The notes: generated by a model not told the origin, from the sequence alone. DNA of 64,000 nucleotides from Hydractinia symbiolongicarpus (GCF_029227915.1 NC_079887.1:3906001-3970000); one strand, 5' to 3'; shown: positions 24,584 to 38,809, counted from the first letter of the stretch. Translations and numbers: made by a program.

Positions 24584-27120
24584 CATGAGACTTGTATTTT
24601 TCAAAAGTGTTTTCATTTTTGATGAGACGCTGAATTAAAGAAGTTTAATTGCCGGCAAACAAAAACCCGCGATTTCCCGTAAATCCCGGGCTTCGCCCGT
24701 ATAGTTGAATGTATATAAAGAAAGTACCCAGGGAGTAAACTGATTTCCCGAACGATTTTTCAAATTATTTTTGCACCACTAGAACGAATGAGACTTGTAG
24801 TTTTCAAAAATGATTTCATTTTTGATGAGACGCTGAATAAAAGAAGTTTAATCGCCGTCAAACAAAAACCTGCGATTTCCCGTAAATCTTGGACTCGGCC
24901 CGTATAGTCAAAAGTATACAAACAAAGTACCCAGGGAGTAAACTCATTTCCCGATTGATTTTTTATATTATTATTTCACCCCTAAAGCCCATGAGACTTG
25001 TAGTTTTTAAAAATGTTTTCATTTTTGATGAGACGCTGAATAAAAGGAGTGTAATCGCCGGCAAACGAAAACCCGCCATTTCCCGTAAACCCCGGACTCG
25101 GCCCGTATAGTCAAAAGTATACAAAGAAAGTACCCAGGGAGTAAACTCATTTCCCGAACGATTTTTTAAATTATTTTTTCACCACTAAAACGCATGAGAC
25201 TTGTAGTTTTTAAAAATGTTTTCATTTTTGATGGGACGCTGAATAAAAGAAGTTTAATCGCCGGCAAACGAAAACCCGCGACTACCCGTAAATCCCGGAC
25301 TCGGCCCGTATAGTGAAAAGTATACAAAGAAAGTACCCAGGCAATAAACTCATTTCCCGAACGATTTTTTAAATTATTTTTTCACCACTAAAACGCATGA
25401 GACTTGTAGTTTTCAAAAATCTTTTCATTTTTGATGAGACGCCTAATAAAAGTGGTTTAATCGCCGGCAAACGAAAACCCGCGATTTCCCGTAAATCCCG
25501 GGCTTGGCCCGTATAGTCGAATGTTTACAAAGAAAGTACCCAGGGAGTAAACTCATTTCCCGAACGATTTTTTAAATTATTTTTTCACCACTTAAACGCA
25601 TGAGATTTGTATTTTTCAAAAGTGTTTTCATTTTTGATGAGACGCTGAATTAAAGAAGTTTAATTGCCGGCAAACAAAAACCCGCGATTTCCCGTAAATC
25701 CCGGGCTTCGCCCGTATAGTTGAATGTATATAAAGAAAGTACCCAGGGAGTAAACTAACTTCCCGAACGATTTTTCAAATTATTTTTGCACCACTAGAAC
25801 GAATGAGACTTGTAGTTTTCAAAAATGATTTCATTTTTGATGAGACGCTGAATAAAAGAAGTTTAATCGCCGTCAAACGAAAACCTGCGATTTCCCGTAA
25901 ATCTTGGACTCGGCCCGTATAGTCAAAAGTATACAAACAAAGTACCCAGGGAGTAAACTCATTTCCCGATCGATTTTTTATATTATTATTTCACCCCTAA
26001 AGCCCATGAGACTTGTAGTTTTTAAAAATGTTTTCATTTTTGATGAGACGCTGAATAAAAGGAGTGTAATCGCCGGCAAACGAAAACCCGCCATTTCCCG
26101 TAAATCCCGGATTCGGCCCGTATAGTCAAAAGTATACAAAGAAAGTACCCAGGGAGTAAACTCATTTCCCGAACGATTTTTTAAATTATTTTTTCACCAC
26201 TAAAACGCATGAGACTTGTAGTTTTTAAAAATGTTTTCATTTTTGATGGGACGCTGAATAAAAGAAGTTTAATCGCCGGCAAACGAAAACCCGCGATTTC
26301 CCGTAAATCCCGGACTCGGACCGTATAGTGAAAAGTATACAAAGAAAGTACCCAGGCAATAAACTCATTTCCCGAACGATTTTTTAAATTATTTTTTCAC
26401 CACTAAAACGCATGAGACTTGTAGTTTTCAAAAATCTTTTCATTTTTGATGAGACGCTTAATGAAAGAGGTTTAATCGCCGGCAAACGAAAACCCGCGAC
26501 TTCCCGTAAATCCCGGACTCGGCCCGTATAGTCGAATGTATACAATTAAAGTACCCTGTGAGTAAACTCATTTCCAAAACGATTTTTTAAAGTATCGTTT
26601 CACCACTAAAACGCATAAGACTTGTAGTTTTCAAAAATGTTTTCATTTTTGATGAGACGCTGAATAAAAGAAGTTTAATCGCCGGCAAACGAAAACCCGC
26701 CATTTCCCGTAAACCCCGGACTCGGCCCGTATAGTCAAAAGTATACAAAGAAAGTACCCAGGCAATAAACTCATTTCCCGAACGATTTTTTAAATTATTT
26801 TTTCACCACTAAAACGCATGAGACTTGTAGTTTTCAAAAATCTTTTCATTTTTGATGAGACGCTTAATGAAAAAGGTTTAATCGCCGGCAAACGAAAACC
26901 CGCGACTTCCCGTAAATCCCGGACTCGGCCCGTATAGTCGAATGTATACAATTAAAGTACCCTGTGAGTAAACTCATTTCCAAAACGATTTTTTAAAGTA
27001 TCGTTTCACCACTAAAACGCATAAGACTTGTAGTTTTTAAAAATGTTTTCATTTTTGATGAGACGCTGAATAAAAGAAGTTTAATCGCCGGCAAACGAAA
27101 ACCCGCCATTTCCCGTAAAC
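24584..27120 (+). repeat. 17-mer higher-order repeat, second copy, one monomer short
   Basis: This aligns with 21134 onward at 3450-3451 bp until about 26.1 kb. After that the offset drops to about 3248 bp (GGGACGC at 23000 against 26248; AATGAAAAAGG at 23618 against 26864). The lost monomer corresponds to about 22744-22946 of the first copy. Class C monomers at 24773 and 25788 are the last until 44867. Confidence 0.7.
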
Positions 27121-29072
27121 CCCGGACTCGGTCCGTATAGTCAAAAGTATACAAAGAAAGTAACCAGGGAGTAAACTCATTTCCCGAACGATTTTTTAAA
27201 TTATTTTTTCACCACTAAAACGCATGAGACTTGTAGTTTTCAAAAGTGTTTTCATTTTTGATGAGACGCTGAATAAAAGAAGTTTAATCGTCGGCAAACA
27301 AAAACCTGCGATTTCCCGTAAATCCCGGACTCGGCCCGTATAGTCAAAAGTATACAAACAAAGTACGCAGGGAGTAAACTCATTTCCCGAACGATTTTTT
27401 ATATTATCATTTCATCCCTAAAGCCCACGAGACTTGTAGTTTTTAAAAATGTTTTCATTTTTGATGAGACGCTGAATAAAAGGAGTTTAATCGCCGGCAA
27501 ACGAAAACCCGCCATTTCCCATAAATCCCGGGATTGGCCCGTATGGTCGAATGTATACAAAGAAAGTACCCTGTGAGTAAACTCATTTCCAGAACGATTT
27601 TTTAAATTATCTTTTCACCACTAAAACGCATGATACTTGTTGTTCTCAAAAATGTTTTCATTTTTGATGAGACGCTGAATAAAAGGAGTTTAATCGCCGG
27701 CAAACAAAAACCCGCCATTTCCCGTAAACCCCGGACTCGGTCCGTATAGTCAAAAGTATACAAAGAAAGTAACCAGGGAGTAAACTCATTTCCCGAACGA
27801 TTTTTTAAATTATTTTTTCACCACTAAAACGCATGAGACTTGTATTTTTCAAAATTGTTTTCATTTTTGATGAGACGCTGAATTAAAGAAGTTTAATCGC
27901 CGGCAAACGAAAACCCGCGATTTCCCGTAAATCCCGGGCTTGGCCCGTATAGTTGAATGTATATAAAGAAAGTACCCAGGGAGTAAACTCATTTCCAAAA
28001 CGATTTTTTAAAGTATCTTTTCACCACTAAAACGCATGAGACTTGTAGTTTTCAAAAATGTATTCATTTTTGATGAGACGCTGAATAAAAGAAGTTTAAT
28101 CGTCGGCAAACAAAAACCTGCGATTTCCCGTAAATCCCGGACTCGGCCCGTATAGTCAAAAGTATACAAACAAAGTACGCAGGGAGTAAACTCATTTTCC
28201 GAACGATTTTTTATATTATTATTTCATCCCTAAAGCCCATGAGACTTGTAGTTTTTAAAAATGTTTTCATTTTTGATGAGACGCTGAATAAAAGGAGTTT
28301 AATCGCCGGCAAACGAAAACCCGCCATTTCCCGTAAACCCCGGACTCGGTCCGTATAGTCAAAAGTATACAAAGAAAGTAACCAGGGAGTAAACTCATTT
28401 CCCGAACGATTTTTTAAATTATTTTTTCACCACTAAAACGCATGAGACTTGTATTTTTTAAAAGTGTTTTCATTTTTGATGAGACGCTGAATTAAAGAAG
28501 TTTAATCGCCGGCAAACGAAAACCTGCGATTTCCCGTAAATCTTGGACTCGGCCCGTATAGTCAAAAGTAGACAAAGAAAGTACCCAGGGAGTAAACTGA
28601 TTTCCCGAACGATTTTTTAAATTATTTTTTCACCACTAAAACGCATGAGACTTGTAGTTTTCAAAAGTGTTTTCATTTTTGATGAGACGCTGAATAAAAG
28701 AAGTTTTATCGCAGGCAAACGAAAACCCGCGATTTCCCGTAAATCCCGGGCTTGGCCCGTATAGTTGAATGTATATAAAGAAAGTACCCAGAGAGTAAAC
28801 GCATTTCCAAAACGATTTTTTAAAGTATCTATTCACCACTAAAACGTATGAGACTTGTAGTTTTTAAAAATGTTTTCATTTTTAATGAGACGCTTAATGA
28901 AAAAGGTTTAATCGCCGGCAAACGAAAACCCGCCATTTTCCGTAAATCCCGGGATTGGCCCGTATGGTCGAATGTATACAAAGAAAGTACCCTGTGAGTA
29001 AACTCATTTCCAGAACGATTTTTTAAATTATCTTTTCACCACTAAAACGCATGAGACTTGTAGTTTTCAAAA
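27060..29072 (+). repeat. 20-mer-spaced pair, left copy
   Basis: This segment of about ten monomers recurs at about 31120-33131, offset 4059-4060 bp. Shared private features are ATCGTCGGCAAAC monomers with GTACGCAGG, a TTCTCAAAAATG monomer, the AAAATTGTTTTC monomer, and the ATCGCAGGC monomer followed by AAACGCATTT. The left copy ends its match where AAAATGTTTTC (29073) replaces AAAATCTTTTC (33132). Confidence 0.7.
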
Positions 29073-31119
29073 ATGTTTTCATTTTTGATGAGACGCTGAA
29101 TAAAAGGAGTTTAATCGCCGGCAAACGAAAACCCGCCATTTCCCGTAAACCCCGGACTCGGTCCGTATAGTCAAAAGTATACAAAGAAAGTAACCAGGGA
29201 GTAAACTCATTTCCCGAACGATTTTTTAAATTATTTTTTCACCACTAAAACGCATGAGACTTGTATTTTTCAAAAGTGTTTTCATTTTTGATGAGACGCT
29301 GAATTAAAGAAGTTTAATCGCCGGCAAACGAAAACCTGCGATTTCCCGTAAATCTTGGACTCGGCCCGTATAGTCAAAAGTATACAAAGAAATTACCCAG
29401 GGAGTAAACTGATTTCCCGAACGATTTTTTAAATTATTTTTTCACCACTAAAACGCATGAGACTTGTAGTTTTCAAAAGTGTTTTCATTTTTGATGAGAC
29501 GCTGAATAAAAGAAGCTTAATCGTCGGCAAACAAAAACCTGCAATTTCCCGTAAATCCCGGACTCGGCCCGTATAGTCAAAAGTATACAAACAAAGTACC
29601 CAGGGAGTAAACTCATTTCCCGAACGATTATTTAAATTATTTTTTCACCACTAAAACGCATGAGACTTGTAGTTTTCAAAAATCTTTTCATTTTTGATGA
29701 GACGCATAATGAAAGAGGTTTAATCGCCGGCAAACGAAAACCGGCGACTTCCCGTAAATCCCGGACTACGCCCGTATAGTCGAATGTATACAATTAAAGT
29801 ACCCTGTGAGTAAACTCATTTCCAAAACGATTTTTTAAAGTATCGTTTCACCACTAAAACGCATAAGACTTGTAGTTTTCAAAAATGTTTTCATTTTTGA
29901 TGAGACGCTGAATAAAAGAAGTTTAATCGCCGGCAAACGAAAACCCGTCATTTCCCGTAAACCCCGGACTCGGCCCGTATAGTCAAAAGTATACAAAGAA
30001 AGTACCCTGGCAATAAACTCATTTCCCGAACGATTTTTTAAATTATTTTTTCACCACTAAAACGCATGAGACTTGTAGTTTTCAAAAATCTTTTCATTTT
30101 TGATGAGACGCTTAATGAAAAAGGTTTAATCGCCGGCAAACGAAAACCCGCGACTTCCCGTAAATCCCGGACTCGGCCCGTATAGTCGAATGTATGCAAT
30201 TAAAGTACCCTGTGAGTAAACTCATTTCCAAAACGATCTTTTAAAGTATCGTTTCACCACTAAAACGCATAAGACTTGTAGTTTTCAAAAATGTTTTCAT
30301 TTTTGATGAGACGCTGAATAAAAGAAGTTTAATCGCCGGCAAACGAAAACCCGCCATTTCCCGTAAACCCCGGACTCGGCCCGTATAGTCAAAAGTATAC
30401 AAAGAAAGTACCCAGGCAATAAACTCATTTCCCGAACGATTTTTTAAATTATTTTTTCACCACTAAAACGCATGAGACTTGTAGTTTTTAAAAATCTTTT
30501 CATTTTTGATGAGACGCTTAATGAAAGAGGTTTAATCGCCGGCAAACGAAAAGCCGCGACTTCCCGTAAATCCCGGACTCGGCCCGTATAGTCGAATGTA
30601 TGCAATTAAAGTACCCTGTGAGTAAACTCATTTCCAAAACGATTTTTTAAAGTATCGTTTCACCACTAAAACGCATGAGACTTGTAGTTTTCAAAAATGT
30701 TTTTATTTTTGATGGGACGCTGAATAAAAGAAGTTTAATCGCCGGCAAACGAAAACCCGCGATTTCCCGTAAATCCCGGACTTGGCCCGTATAGTCAAAA
30801 GTATAGAAAGAAAGTACCCAGGGAGTAAACTCATTTCCCAAACGATTTTTTAAAGTATCTTTTCACCACTAAAACGCATGAGACTTGTAGTTTTTAAAAA
30901 TGTTTTCATTTTTAATGAGACGCTTAATGAAAGAGGTTTAATCGCCAGCAAACGAAAACCCGCCATTTCCCGTAAATCCCGGGATTGGCCCGTATGGTCG
31001 AATGTATACAAAGAAAGTACCCTGTGAGTAAACTCATTTCCAGAACGATTTTTTAAATTATCTTTTCACCACTAAAACGCATGAGACTTGTAGTTTTTAA
31101 AAATGTTTTCATTTTTGAT
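29073..31119 (+). repeat. Monomers copied from the 23-24.5 kb zone
   Basis: From about 29640 to 30880 the alternating AATCTTTTC and AAAGTATCG monomers match the order of 23.1-24.6 kb. The monomer at 30647-30841 is the counterpart of 24354-24548, 6293 bp (31 monomers) apart. The same string recurs at 33.1-34.3 kb with one monomer fewer. Private variants include GAATGTATGCAATTAAAG at two neighbouring sites (about 30190 and 30596). Confidence 0.65.
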
Positions 31120-32384
31120 GAGACGCTGAATAAAAGGAGTTTAATCGCCGGCAAACGAAAACCCGCCATTTCCCGTAAACCCCGGACTCGGTCCGTATAG
31201 TCAAAAGTATACAAAGAAAGTAACCAGGGAGTAAACTCATTTCCCGAACGATTTTTTAAATTATTTTTTCACCACTAAAACGCATGAGACTTGTAGTTTT
31301 CAAAAGTGTTTTCATTTTTGATGAGACGCTGAATAAAAGAAGTTTAATCGTCGGCAAACAAAAACCTTAGATTTCCCGTAAATCCCGGACTCGGCCCGTA
31401 TAGTCAAAAGTATACAAACAAAGTACGCAGGGAGTAAACTCATTTCCCGAACGATTTTTTATATTATTATTTCATCCCTAAAGCCCACGAGACTTGTAGT
31501 TTTTAAAAATGTTTTCATTTTTGATGAGACGCTGAATAAAAGGAGTTTAATCGCCGGCAAACGAAAACCCGCCATTTCCCGTAAATCCCGGGATTGGCCC
31601 GTATGGTCGAATGTATACAAAGAAAGTACCCTGTGAGTAAACTCATTTCCAGAACGATTTTTTAAATTATCTCTTCACCACTAAAACGCATGAGACTTGT
31701 AGTTCTCAAAAATGTTTTCATTTTTGATGAGACGCTGAATAAAAGGAGTTTAATCGCCGGCAAACAAAAACCCGCCATTTCCCGTAAACCCCGGACTCGG
31801 TCCGTATAGTCAAAAGCATACAAAGAAAGTAACCAGGGAGTAAACTCATTTCCCGAACGATTTTTTAAATTATTTTTTCACCACTAAAACGCATGAGACT
31901 TGTATTTTTCAAAATTGTTTTCATTTTTGATGAGACGCTGAATTAAAGAAGTTTAATCGCCGGCAAACGAAAACCCGCGATTTCCCGTAAATCCCGGGCT
32001 TGGCCCGTATAGTTGAATGTATATAAAGAAAGTACCCAGGGAGTAAACTCATTTCCAAAACGATTTTTTAAAGTATCTTTTCACCACTAAAACGCATGAG
32101 ACTTGTAGTTTTCAAAAATGTATTCATTTTTGATGAGACGCTGAATAAAAGAAGTTTAATCGTCGGCAAACAAAAACCTGCGATTTCCCGTAAATCCCGG
32201 ACTCGGCCCGTATAGTCAAAAGTATACAAACAAAGTACGCAGGGAGTAAACTCATTTCCCGAACGATTTTTTATATTATTATTTCATCCCTAAGCCCATG
32301 AGACTTGTAGTTTTTAAAAATGTTTTCATTTTTGATGAGACACTGAATAAAAGGAGTTTAATCGCCGGCAAACGAAAACCCGCC
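31120..32384 (+). repeat. 20-mer-spaced pair, right copy (first part)
   Basis: This is the second copy of about 27060-28324 at 4060 bp. Small differences include AAAACCTTAGATTTC in place of AAAACCTGCGATTTC near 31370, AAGCATAC for AAGTATAC near 31815, and CATCCCTAAGCCC (one A lost) near 32290. From 32385 it also becomes the left member of the 3450-bp duplication. Confidence 0.7.
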
Positions 32385-35359
32385 ATTTCCCGTAAACCCC
32401 GGACTCGGTCCGTATAGTCAAAAGTATACAAAGAAAGTAACCAGGGAGTAAACTCATTTCCCGAACGATTTTTTAAATTATTTTTTCACCACTAAAACGC
32501 ATGAGACTTGTATTTTTCAAAAGTGTTTTCATTTTTGATGAGACGCTGAATTAAAGAAGTTTAATCGCCGGCAAACGAAAACCTGCGATTTCCCGTAAAT
32601 CTTGGACTCGACCCGTATAGTCAAAAGTATACAAAGAAAGTACCCAGGGAGTAAACTGATTTCCCGAACGATTTTTTAAATTATTTTTTCACCACTAAAA
32701 CGCATGAGACTTGTAGTTTTCAAAAGTGTTTTCATTTTTGATGAGACGCTGAATAAAAGAAGTTTTATCGCAGGCAAACGAAAACCTGCGATTTCCCGTA
32801 AATCCCGGGCTTGGCCCGTATAGTTGAATGTATATAAAGAAAGTAACCAGGGAGTAAACGCATTTCAAAAACGATTTTTTAAAGTATCTATTCACCACTA
32901 AAACGTATGAGACTTGTAGTTTTTAAAAATGTTTTCATTTTTAATGAGACGCCTAATGAAAAAGGTTTAATCGCCGGCAAACGAAAACCCGCCATTTTCC
33001 GTAAATCCCGGGATTGGCCCGTATGGTCGAATGTATACAAAGAAAGTAACCTGTGAGTAAACTCATTTCCAGAACGATTTTTTAAATTATCTTTTCACCA
33101 CTAAAACGCATGAGACTTGTAGTTTTCAAAAATCTTTTCATTTTTGATGAGACGCTTAATGAAAGAGGTTTAATCGCCGGCAAACGAAAACCCGCGACTT
33201 CCCGTAAATCCCGGACTACGCCCGTATAGTCGAATGTATACAATTAAAGTACCCTGTGAGTAAACTCATTTCCAAAACGATTTTTTAAAGTATCGTTTCA
33301 CCACTAAAACGCATAAGACTTGTAGTTTTCAAAAATGTTTTCATTTTTGATGAGACGCTGAATAAAAGAAGTTTAATCGCCGGCAAACGAAAACCCGCCA
33401 TTTCCCGTAAACCCCGGACTCGGCCCGTATAGTCAAAAGTATACAAAGAAAGTACCCAGGCAATAAACTCATTTCCGGAACGATTTTTTAAATTATTTTT
33501 TCACCACTAAAACGCATGAGACTTGTAGTTTTCAAAAATCTTTTCATTTTTGATGAGACGCTTCATGAAAAAGGTTTAATCGCCGGCAAACGAAAACCCG
33601 CTACTTCCCGTAAATCCCGGACTCGGCCCGTATAGTCGAATGTATACAATTAAAGTACCCTGTGAGTAAACTCATTTCCAAAACGATTTTTTAAAGTATC
33701 GTTTCACCACTAAAACGCATAAGACTTGTAGTTTTCAAAAATGTTTTCATTTTTGATGAGACGCTGAATAAAAGAAGTTTAATCGCCGGCAAACGAAAAC
33801 CCGCCATTTCCCGTAAACCCCGGACTCGGCCCGTATAGTCAAAAGTATACAAAGAAAGTACCCAGGGAGTAAACTCATTTCCCGAACGATTATTTATATT
33901 ATTTTTTCACCACTAAAACGCATGAGACTTGTAGTTTTCAAAAATGTTTTTATTTTTGATGGGACGCTGAATAAAAGAAGTTTAATCGCCGGCAAACGAA
34001 AACCCGCGATTTCCCGTAATTCCCGGACTTGGCCCGTATAGTCAAAAGTATACAAAGAAAGTACCCAGGGAGTAAACTCATTTCCCAAACGATTTTTTAA
34101 AGTATCTTTTCACCACTAAAACGCATGAGACTTGTAGTTTTTAAAAATGTTTTCATTTTTAATGAGACGCTTAATGAAAGAGGTTTAATCGCCAGCAAAT
34201 GAAAACCCGCCATTTCCCGTAAATCCCGGGATTGGCCCGTATGGTCGAATGTATACAAAGAAAGTACCCTGTGAGTAAACTCATTTCCAGAACGATTTTT
34301 TAAATTATCTTTTCACCACTAAAACGCATGAGACTTGTAGTTTTCAAAAATGTTTTCATTTTTGATGAGACGCTGAATAAAAGGAGTTTAATCGCCGGCA
34401 AACGAAAACCCGCCATTTCCCGTAAACCCCGGACTCGGTCCGTATAGTCAAAAGTATACAAAGAAAGTAACCAGGGAGTAAACTCATTTCCCGAACGATT
34501 TTTTAAATTATTTTTTCACCACTAAAACGCATGAGACTTGTAGTTTTCACAAGTGTTTTCATTTTTGATGAGACGCTGAATAAAAGAAGTTTAATCGTCG
34601 GCAAACAAAAACCTGCGATTTCCCGTAAATCCCGGACTCGGCCCGTATAGTCAAAAGTATACAAACAAAGTACGCAGGGAGTAAACTCATTTCCCGAACG
34701 ATTTTTTATATTATTATTTCATCCCTAAAGCCCACGAGACTTGTAGTTTTTAAAAATGTTTTCATTTTTGATGAGACGCTGAATAAAAGGAGTTTAATCG
34801 CCGGCAAACGAAAACCCGCCATTTCCCGTAAATCCCGGGATTGGCCCGTATGGTCGAATGTATACAAAGAAAGTACCCTGTGAGTAAACTCATTTCCAGA
34901 ACGATTTTTTAAATTATCTTTTCACCACTAAAACGCATGAGACTTGTAGTTCTCAAAAATGTTTTCATTTTTGATGAGACGCTGAATAAAAGGAGTTTAA
35001 TCGCCGGCAAACGAAAACCCGCGATTTCCCGTAAATCCCGGGCTTGGCCCGTATAGTCAAAAGTATACAAAGAAAGTAACCAGGGAGTAAACTCATTTCC
35101 CGAACGATTTTTTAAATTATTTTTTCACCACTAAAACGCATGAGACTTGTATTTTTCAAAATTGTTTTCATTTTTGATGAGACGCTGAATTAAAGAAGTT
35201 TAATCGCCGGCAAACGAAAACCCGCGATTTCCCGTAAATCCCGGGCTTGGCCCGTATAGTTGAATGTATATAAAGAAAGTACCCAGGGAGTAAACTCATT
35301 TCCAAAACGATTTTTTAAAGTATCTTTTCACCACTAAAACGCATGAGACTTGTAGTTTT
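32385..35359 (+). repeat. 17-mer near-identical duplication, left copy (2975 bp)
   Basis: Over 2975 bp I found no difference from 35835-38809 at an offset of exactly 3450 bp. Shared private variants include CTTGGACTCGACCCG, ATCGCAGGC, AAACGCATTTCAAAAACG, GCCTAATGAAAAAGG, GGACTACGCCCG, ATTTCCGGAACG, CTTCATGAAAAAGG, CCCGTAATTCCCGG, GCCAGCAAATG and TTTTCACAAGTG. The edges are defined by single bases: 32384 C against 35834 G, and 35360 T against 38810 C. This is among the youngest events in the window, if it is not an assembly duplicate. Confidence 0.85.
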
Positions 35360-35834
35360 TAAAAATGTTTTCATTTTTAATGAGACGCTGAATTAAAGAA
35401 GTTTAATCGCCGGCAAACGAAAACCCGCGATTTCCCGTAAACCCCGGACTCGGTCCGTATAGTCAAAAGTATACAAAGAAAGTAACCAGGGAGTAAACTC
35501 ATTTCCCGAACGATTTTTTAAATTATTTTTTCACCACTAAAACGCATGAGACTTGTATTTTTCAAAAGTGTTTTCATTTTTGATGAGACGCTTAATGAAA
35601 GTGGTTTAATCGCCGGCAAACGAAAACCCGTGATTTCCCGTAAATCCCGGGCTTGGCCCGTATAGTCGAATGTATACAAAGAAAGTACCCTGTGAGTAAA
35701 CTCATTTCCCGAACGATTTTTAAATTATTTTTCCACCACTAAAACGCATGAGACTTGTAGTTTTTAAAAATGTTTTCATTTTTAATGAGACGCTGAATTA
35801 AAGAAGTTTAATCGCCGGCAAACGAAAACCCGCG
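35360..35834 (+). repeat. Junction of hybrid monomers between the two 17-mer copies
   Basis: This 475-bp bridge includes two copies of an unusual chimeric stretch (about 35360-35480 and 35766-35886). It combines class G lead sequence (TTTTTAAAAATG with TTTTTAATGAG), class E middle (GAATTAAAGAAG) and class B core (AAACCCCGGACTCGGTCCG). Between them is a class E entry fused to a D/G-like body (CTTAATGAAAGTGG) with CCCGTGATTTCCC. A single-base deletion (CGATTTTTAAATT) lies near 35720. Confidence 0.65.
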
Positions 35835-38809
35835 ATTTCCCGTAAACCCCGGACTCGGTCCGTATAGTCAAAAGTATACAAAGAAAGTAACCAGGGAGTA
35901 AACTCATTTCCCGAACGATTTTTTAAATTATTTTTTCACCACTAAAACGCATGAGACTTGTATTTTTCAAAAGTGTTTTCATTTTTGATGAGACGCTGAA
36001 TTAAAGAAGTTTAATCGCCGGCAAACGAAAACCTGCGATTTCCCGTAAATCTTGGACTCGACCCGTATAGTCAAAAGTATACAAAGAAAGTACCCAGGGA
36101 GTAAACTGATTTCCCGAACGATTTTTTAAATTATTTTTTCACCACTAAAACGCATGAGACTTGTAGTTTTCAAAAGTGTTTTCATTTTTGATGAGACGCT
36201 GAATAAAAGAAGTTTTATCGCAGGCAAACGAAAACCTGCGATTTCCCGTAAATCCCGGGCTTGGCCCGTATAGTTGAATGTATATAAAGAAAGTAACCAG
36301 GGAGTAAACGCATTTCAAAAACGATTTTTTAAAGTATCTATTCACCACTAAAACGTATGAGACTTGTAGTTTTTAAAAATGTTTTCATTTTTAATGAGAC
36401 GCCTAATGAAAAAGGTTTAATCGCCGGCAAACGAAAACCCGCCATTTTCCGTAAATCCCGGGATTGGCCCGTATGGTCGAATGTATACAAAGAAAGTAAC
36501 CTGTGAGTAAACTCATTTCCAGAACGATTTTTTAAATTATCTTTTCACCACTAAAACGCATGAGACTTGTAGTTTTCAAAAATCTTTTCATTTTTGATGA
36601 GACGCTTAATGAAAGAGGTTTAATCGCCGGCAAACGAAAACCCGCGACTTCCCGTAAATCCCGGACTACGCCCGTATAGTCGAATGTATACAATTAAAGT
36701 ACCCTGTGAGTAAACTCATTTCCAAAACGATTTTTTAAAGTATCGTTTCACCACTAAAACGCATAAGACTTGTAGTTTTCAAAAATGTTTTCATTTTTGA
36801 TGAGACGCTGAATAAAAGAAGTTTAATCGCCGGCAAACGAAAACCCGCCATTTCCCGTAAACCCCGGACTCGGCCCGTATAGTCAAAAGTATACAAAGAA
36901 AGTACCCAGGCAATAAACTCATTTCCGGAACGATTTTTTAAATTATTTTTTCACCACTAAAACGCATGAGACTTGTAGTTTTCAAAAATCTTTTCATTTT
37001 TGATGAGACGCTTCATGAAAAAGGTTTAATCGCCGGCAAACGAAAACCCGCTACTTCCCGTAAATCCCGGACTCGGCCCGTATAGTCGAATGTATACAAT
37101 TAAAGTACCCTGTGAGTAAACTCATTTCCAAAACGATTTTTTAAAGTATCGTTTCACCACTAAAACGCATAAGACTTGTAGTTTTCAAAAATGTTTTCAT
37201 TTTTGATGAGACGCTGAATAAAAGAAGTTTAATCGCCGGCAAACGAAAACCCGCCATTTCCCGTAAACCCCGGACTCGGCCCGTATAGTCAAAAGTATAC
37301 AAAGAAAGTACCCAGGGAGTAAACTCATTTCCCGAACGATTATTTATATTATTTTTTCACCACTAAAACGCATGAGACTTGTAGTTTTCAAAAATGTTTT
37401 TATTTTTGATGGGACGCTGAATAAAAGAAGTTTAATCGCCGGCAAACGAAAACCCGCGATTTCCCGTAATTCCCGGACTTGGCCCGTATAGTCAAAAGTA
37501 TACAAAGAAAGTACCCAGGGAGTAAACTCATTTCCCAAACGATTTTTTAAAGTATCTTTTCACCACTAAAACGCATGAGACTTGTAGTTTTTAAAAATGT
37601 TTTCATTTTTAATGAGACGCTTAATGAAAGAGGTTTAATCGCCAGCAAATGAAAACCCGCCATTTCCCGTAAATCCCGGGATTGGCCCGTATGGTCGAAT
37701 GTATACAAAGAAAGTACCCTGTGAGTAAACTCATTTCCAGAACGATTTTTTAAATTATCTTTTCACCACTAAAACGCATGAGACTTGTAGTTTTCAAAAA
37801 TGTTTTCATTTTTGATGAGACGCTGAATAAAAGGAGTTTAATCGCCGGCAAACGAAAACCCGCCATTTCCCGTAAACCCCGGACTCGGTCCGTATAGTCA
37901 AAAGTATACAAAGAAAGTAACCAGGGAGTAAACTCATTTCCCGAACGATTTTTTAAATTATTTTTTCACCACTAAAACGCATGAGACTTGTAGTTTTCAC
38001 AAGTGTTTTCATTTTTGATGAGACGCTGAATAAAAGAAGTTTAATCGTCGGCAAACAAAAACCTGCGATTTCCCGTAAATCCCGGACTCGGCCCGTATAG
38101 TCAAAAGTATACAAACAAAGTACGCAGGGAGTAAACTCATTTCCCGAACGATTTTTTATATTATTATTTCATCCCTAAAGCCCACGAGACTTGTAGTTTT
38201 TAAAAATGTTTTCATTTTTGATGAGACGCTGAATAAAAGGAGTTTAATCGCCGGCAAACGAAAACCCGCCATTTCCCGTAAATCCCGGGATTGGCCCGTA
38301 TGGTCGAATGTATACAAAGAAAGTACCCTGTGAGTAAACTCATTTCCAGAACGATTTTTTAAATTATCTTTTCACCACTAAAACGCATGAGACTTGTAGT
38401 TCTCAAAAATGTTTTCATTTTTGATGAGACGCTGAATAAAAGGAGTTTAATCGCCGGCAAACGAAAACCCGCGATTTCCCGTAAATCCCGGGCTTGGCCC
38501 GTATAGTCAAAAGTATACAAAGAAAGTAACCAGGGAGTAAACTCATTTCCCGAACGATTTTTTAAATTATTTTTTCACCACTAAAACGCATGAGACTTGT
38601 ATTTTTCAAAATTGTTTTCATTTTTGATGAGACGCTGAATTAAAGAAGTTTAATCGCCGGCAAACGAAAACCCGCGATTTCCCGTAAATCCCGGGCTTGG
38701 CCCGTATAGTTGAATGTATATAAAGAAAGTACCCAGGGAGTAAACTCATTTCCAAAACGATTTTTTAAAGTATCTTTTCACCACTAAAACGCATGAGACT
38801 TGTAGTTTT
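35835..38809 (+). repeat. 17-mer near-identical duplication, right copy (2975 bp)
   Basis: This is the right copy of 32385-35359, with the same private variants in the same order and no difference seen by eye. To its right (38810 on) the sequence resumes with the GTATTCATTTTT monomer that also follows the equivalent point at about 32120. Confidence 0.85.
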
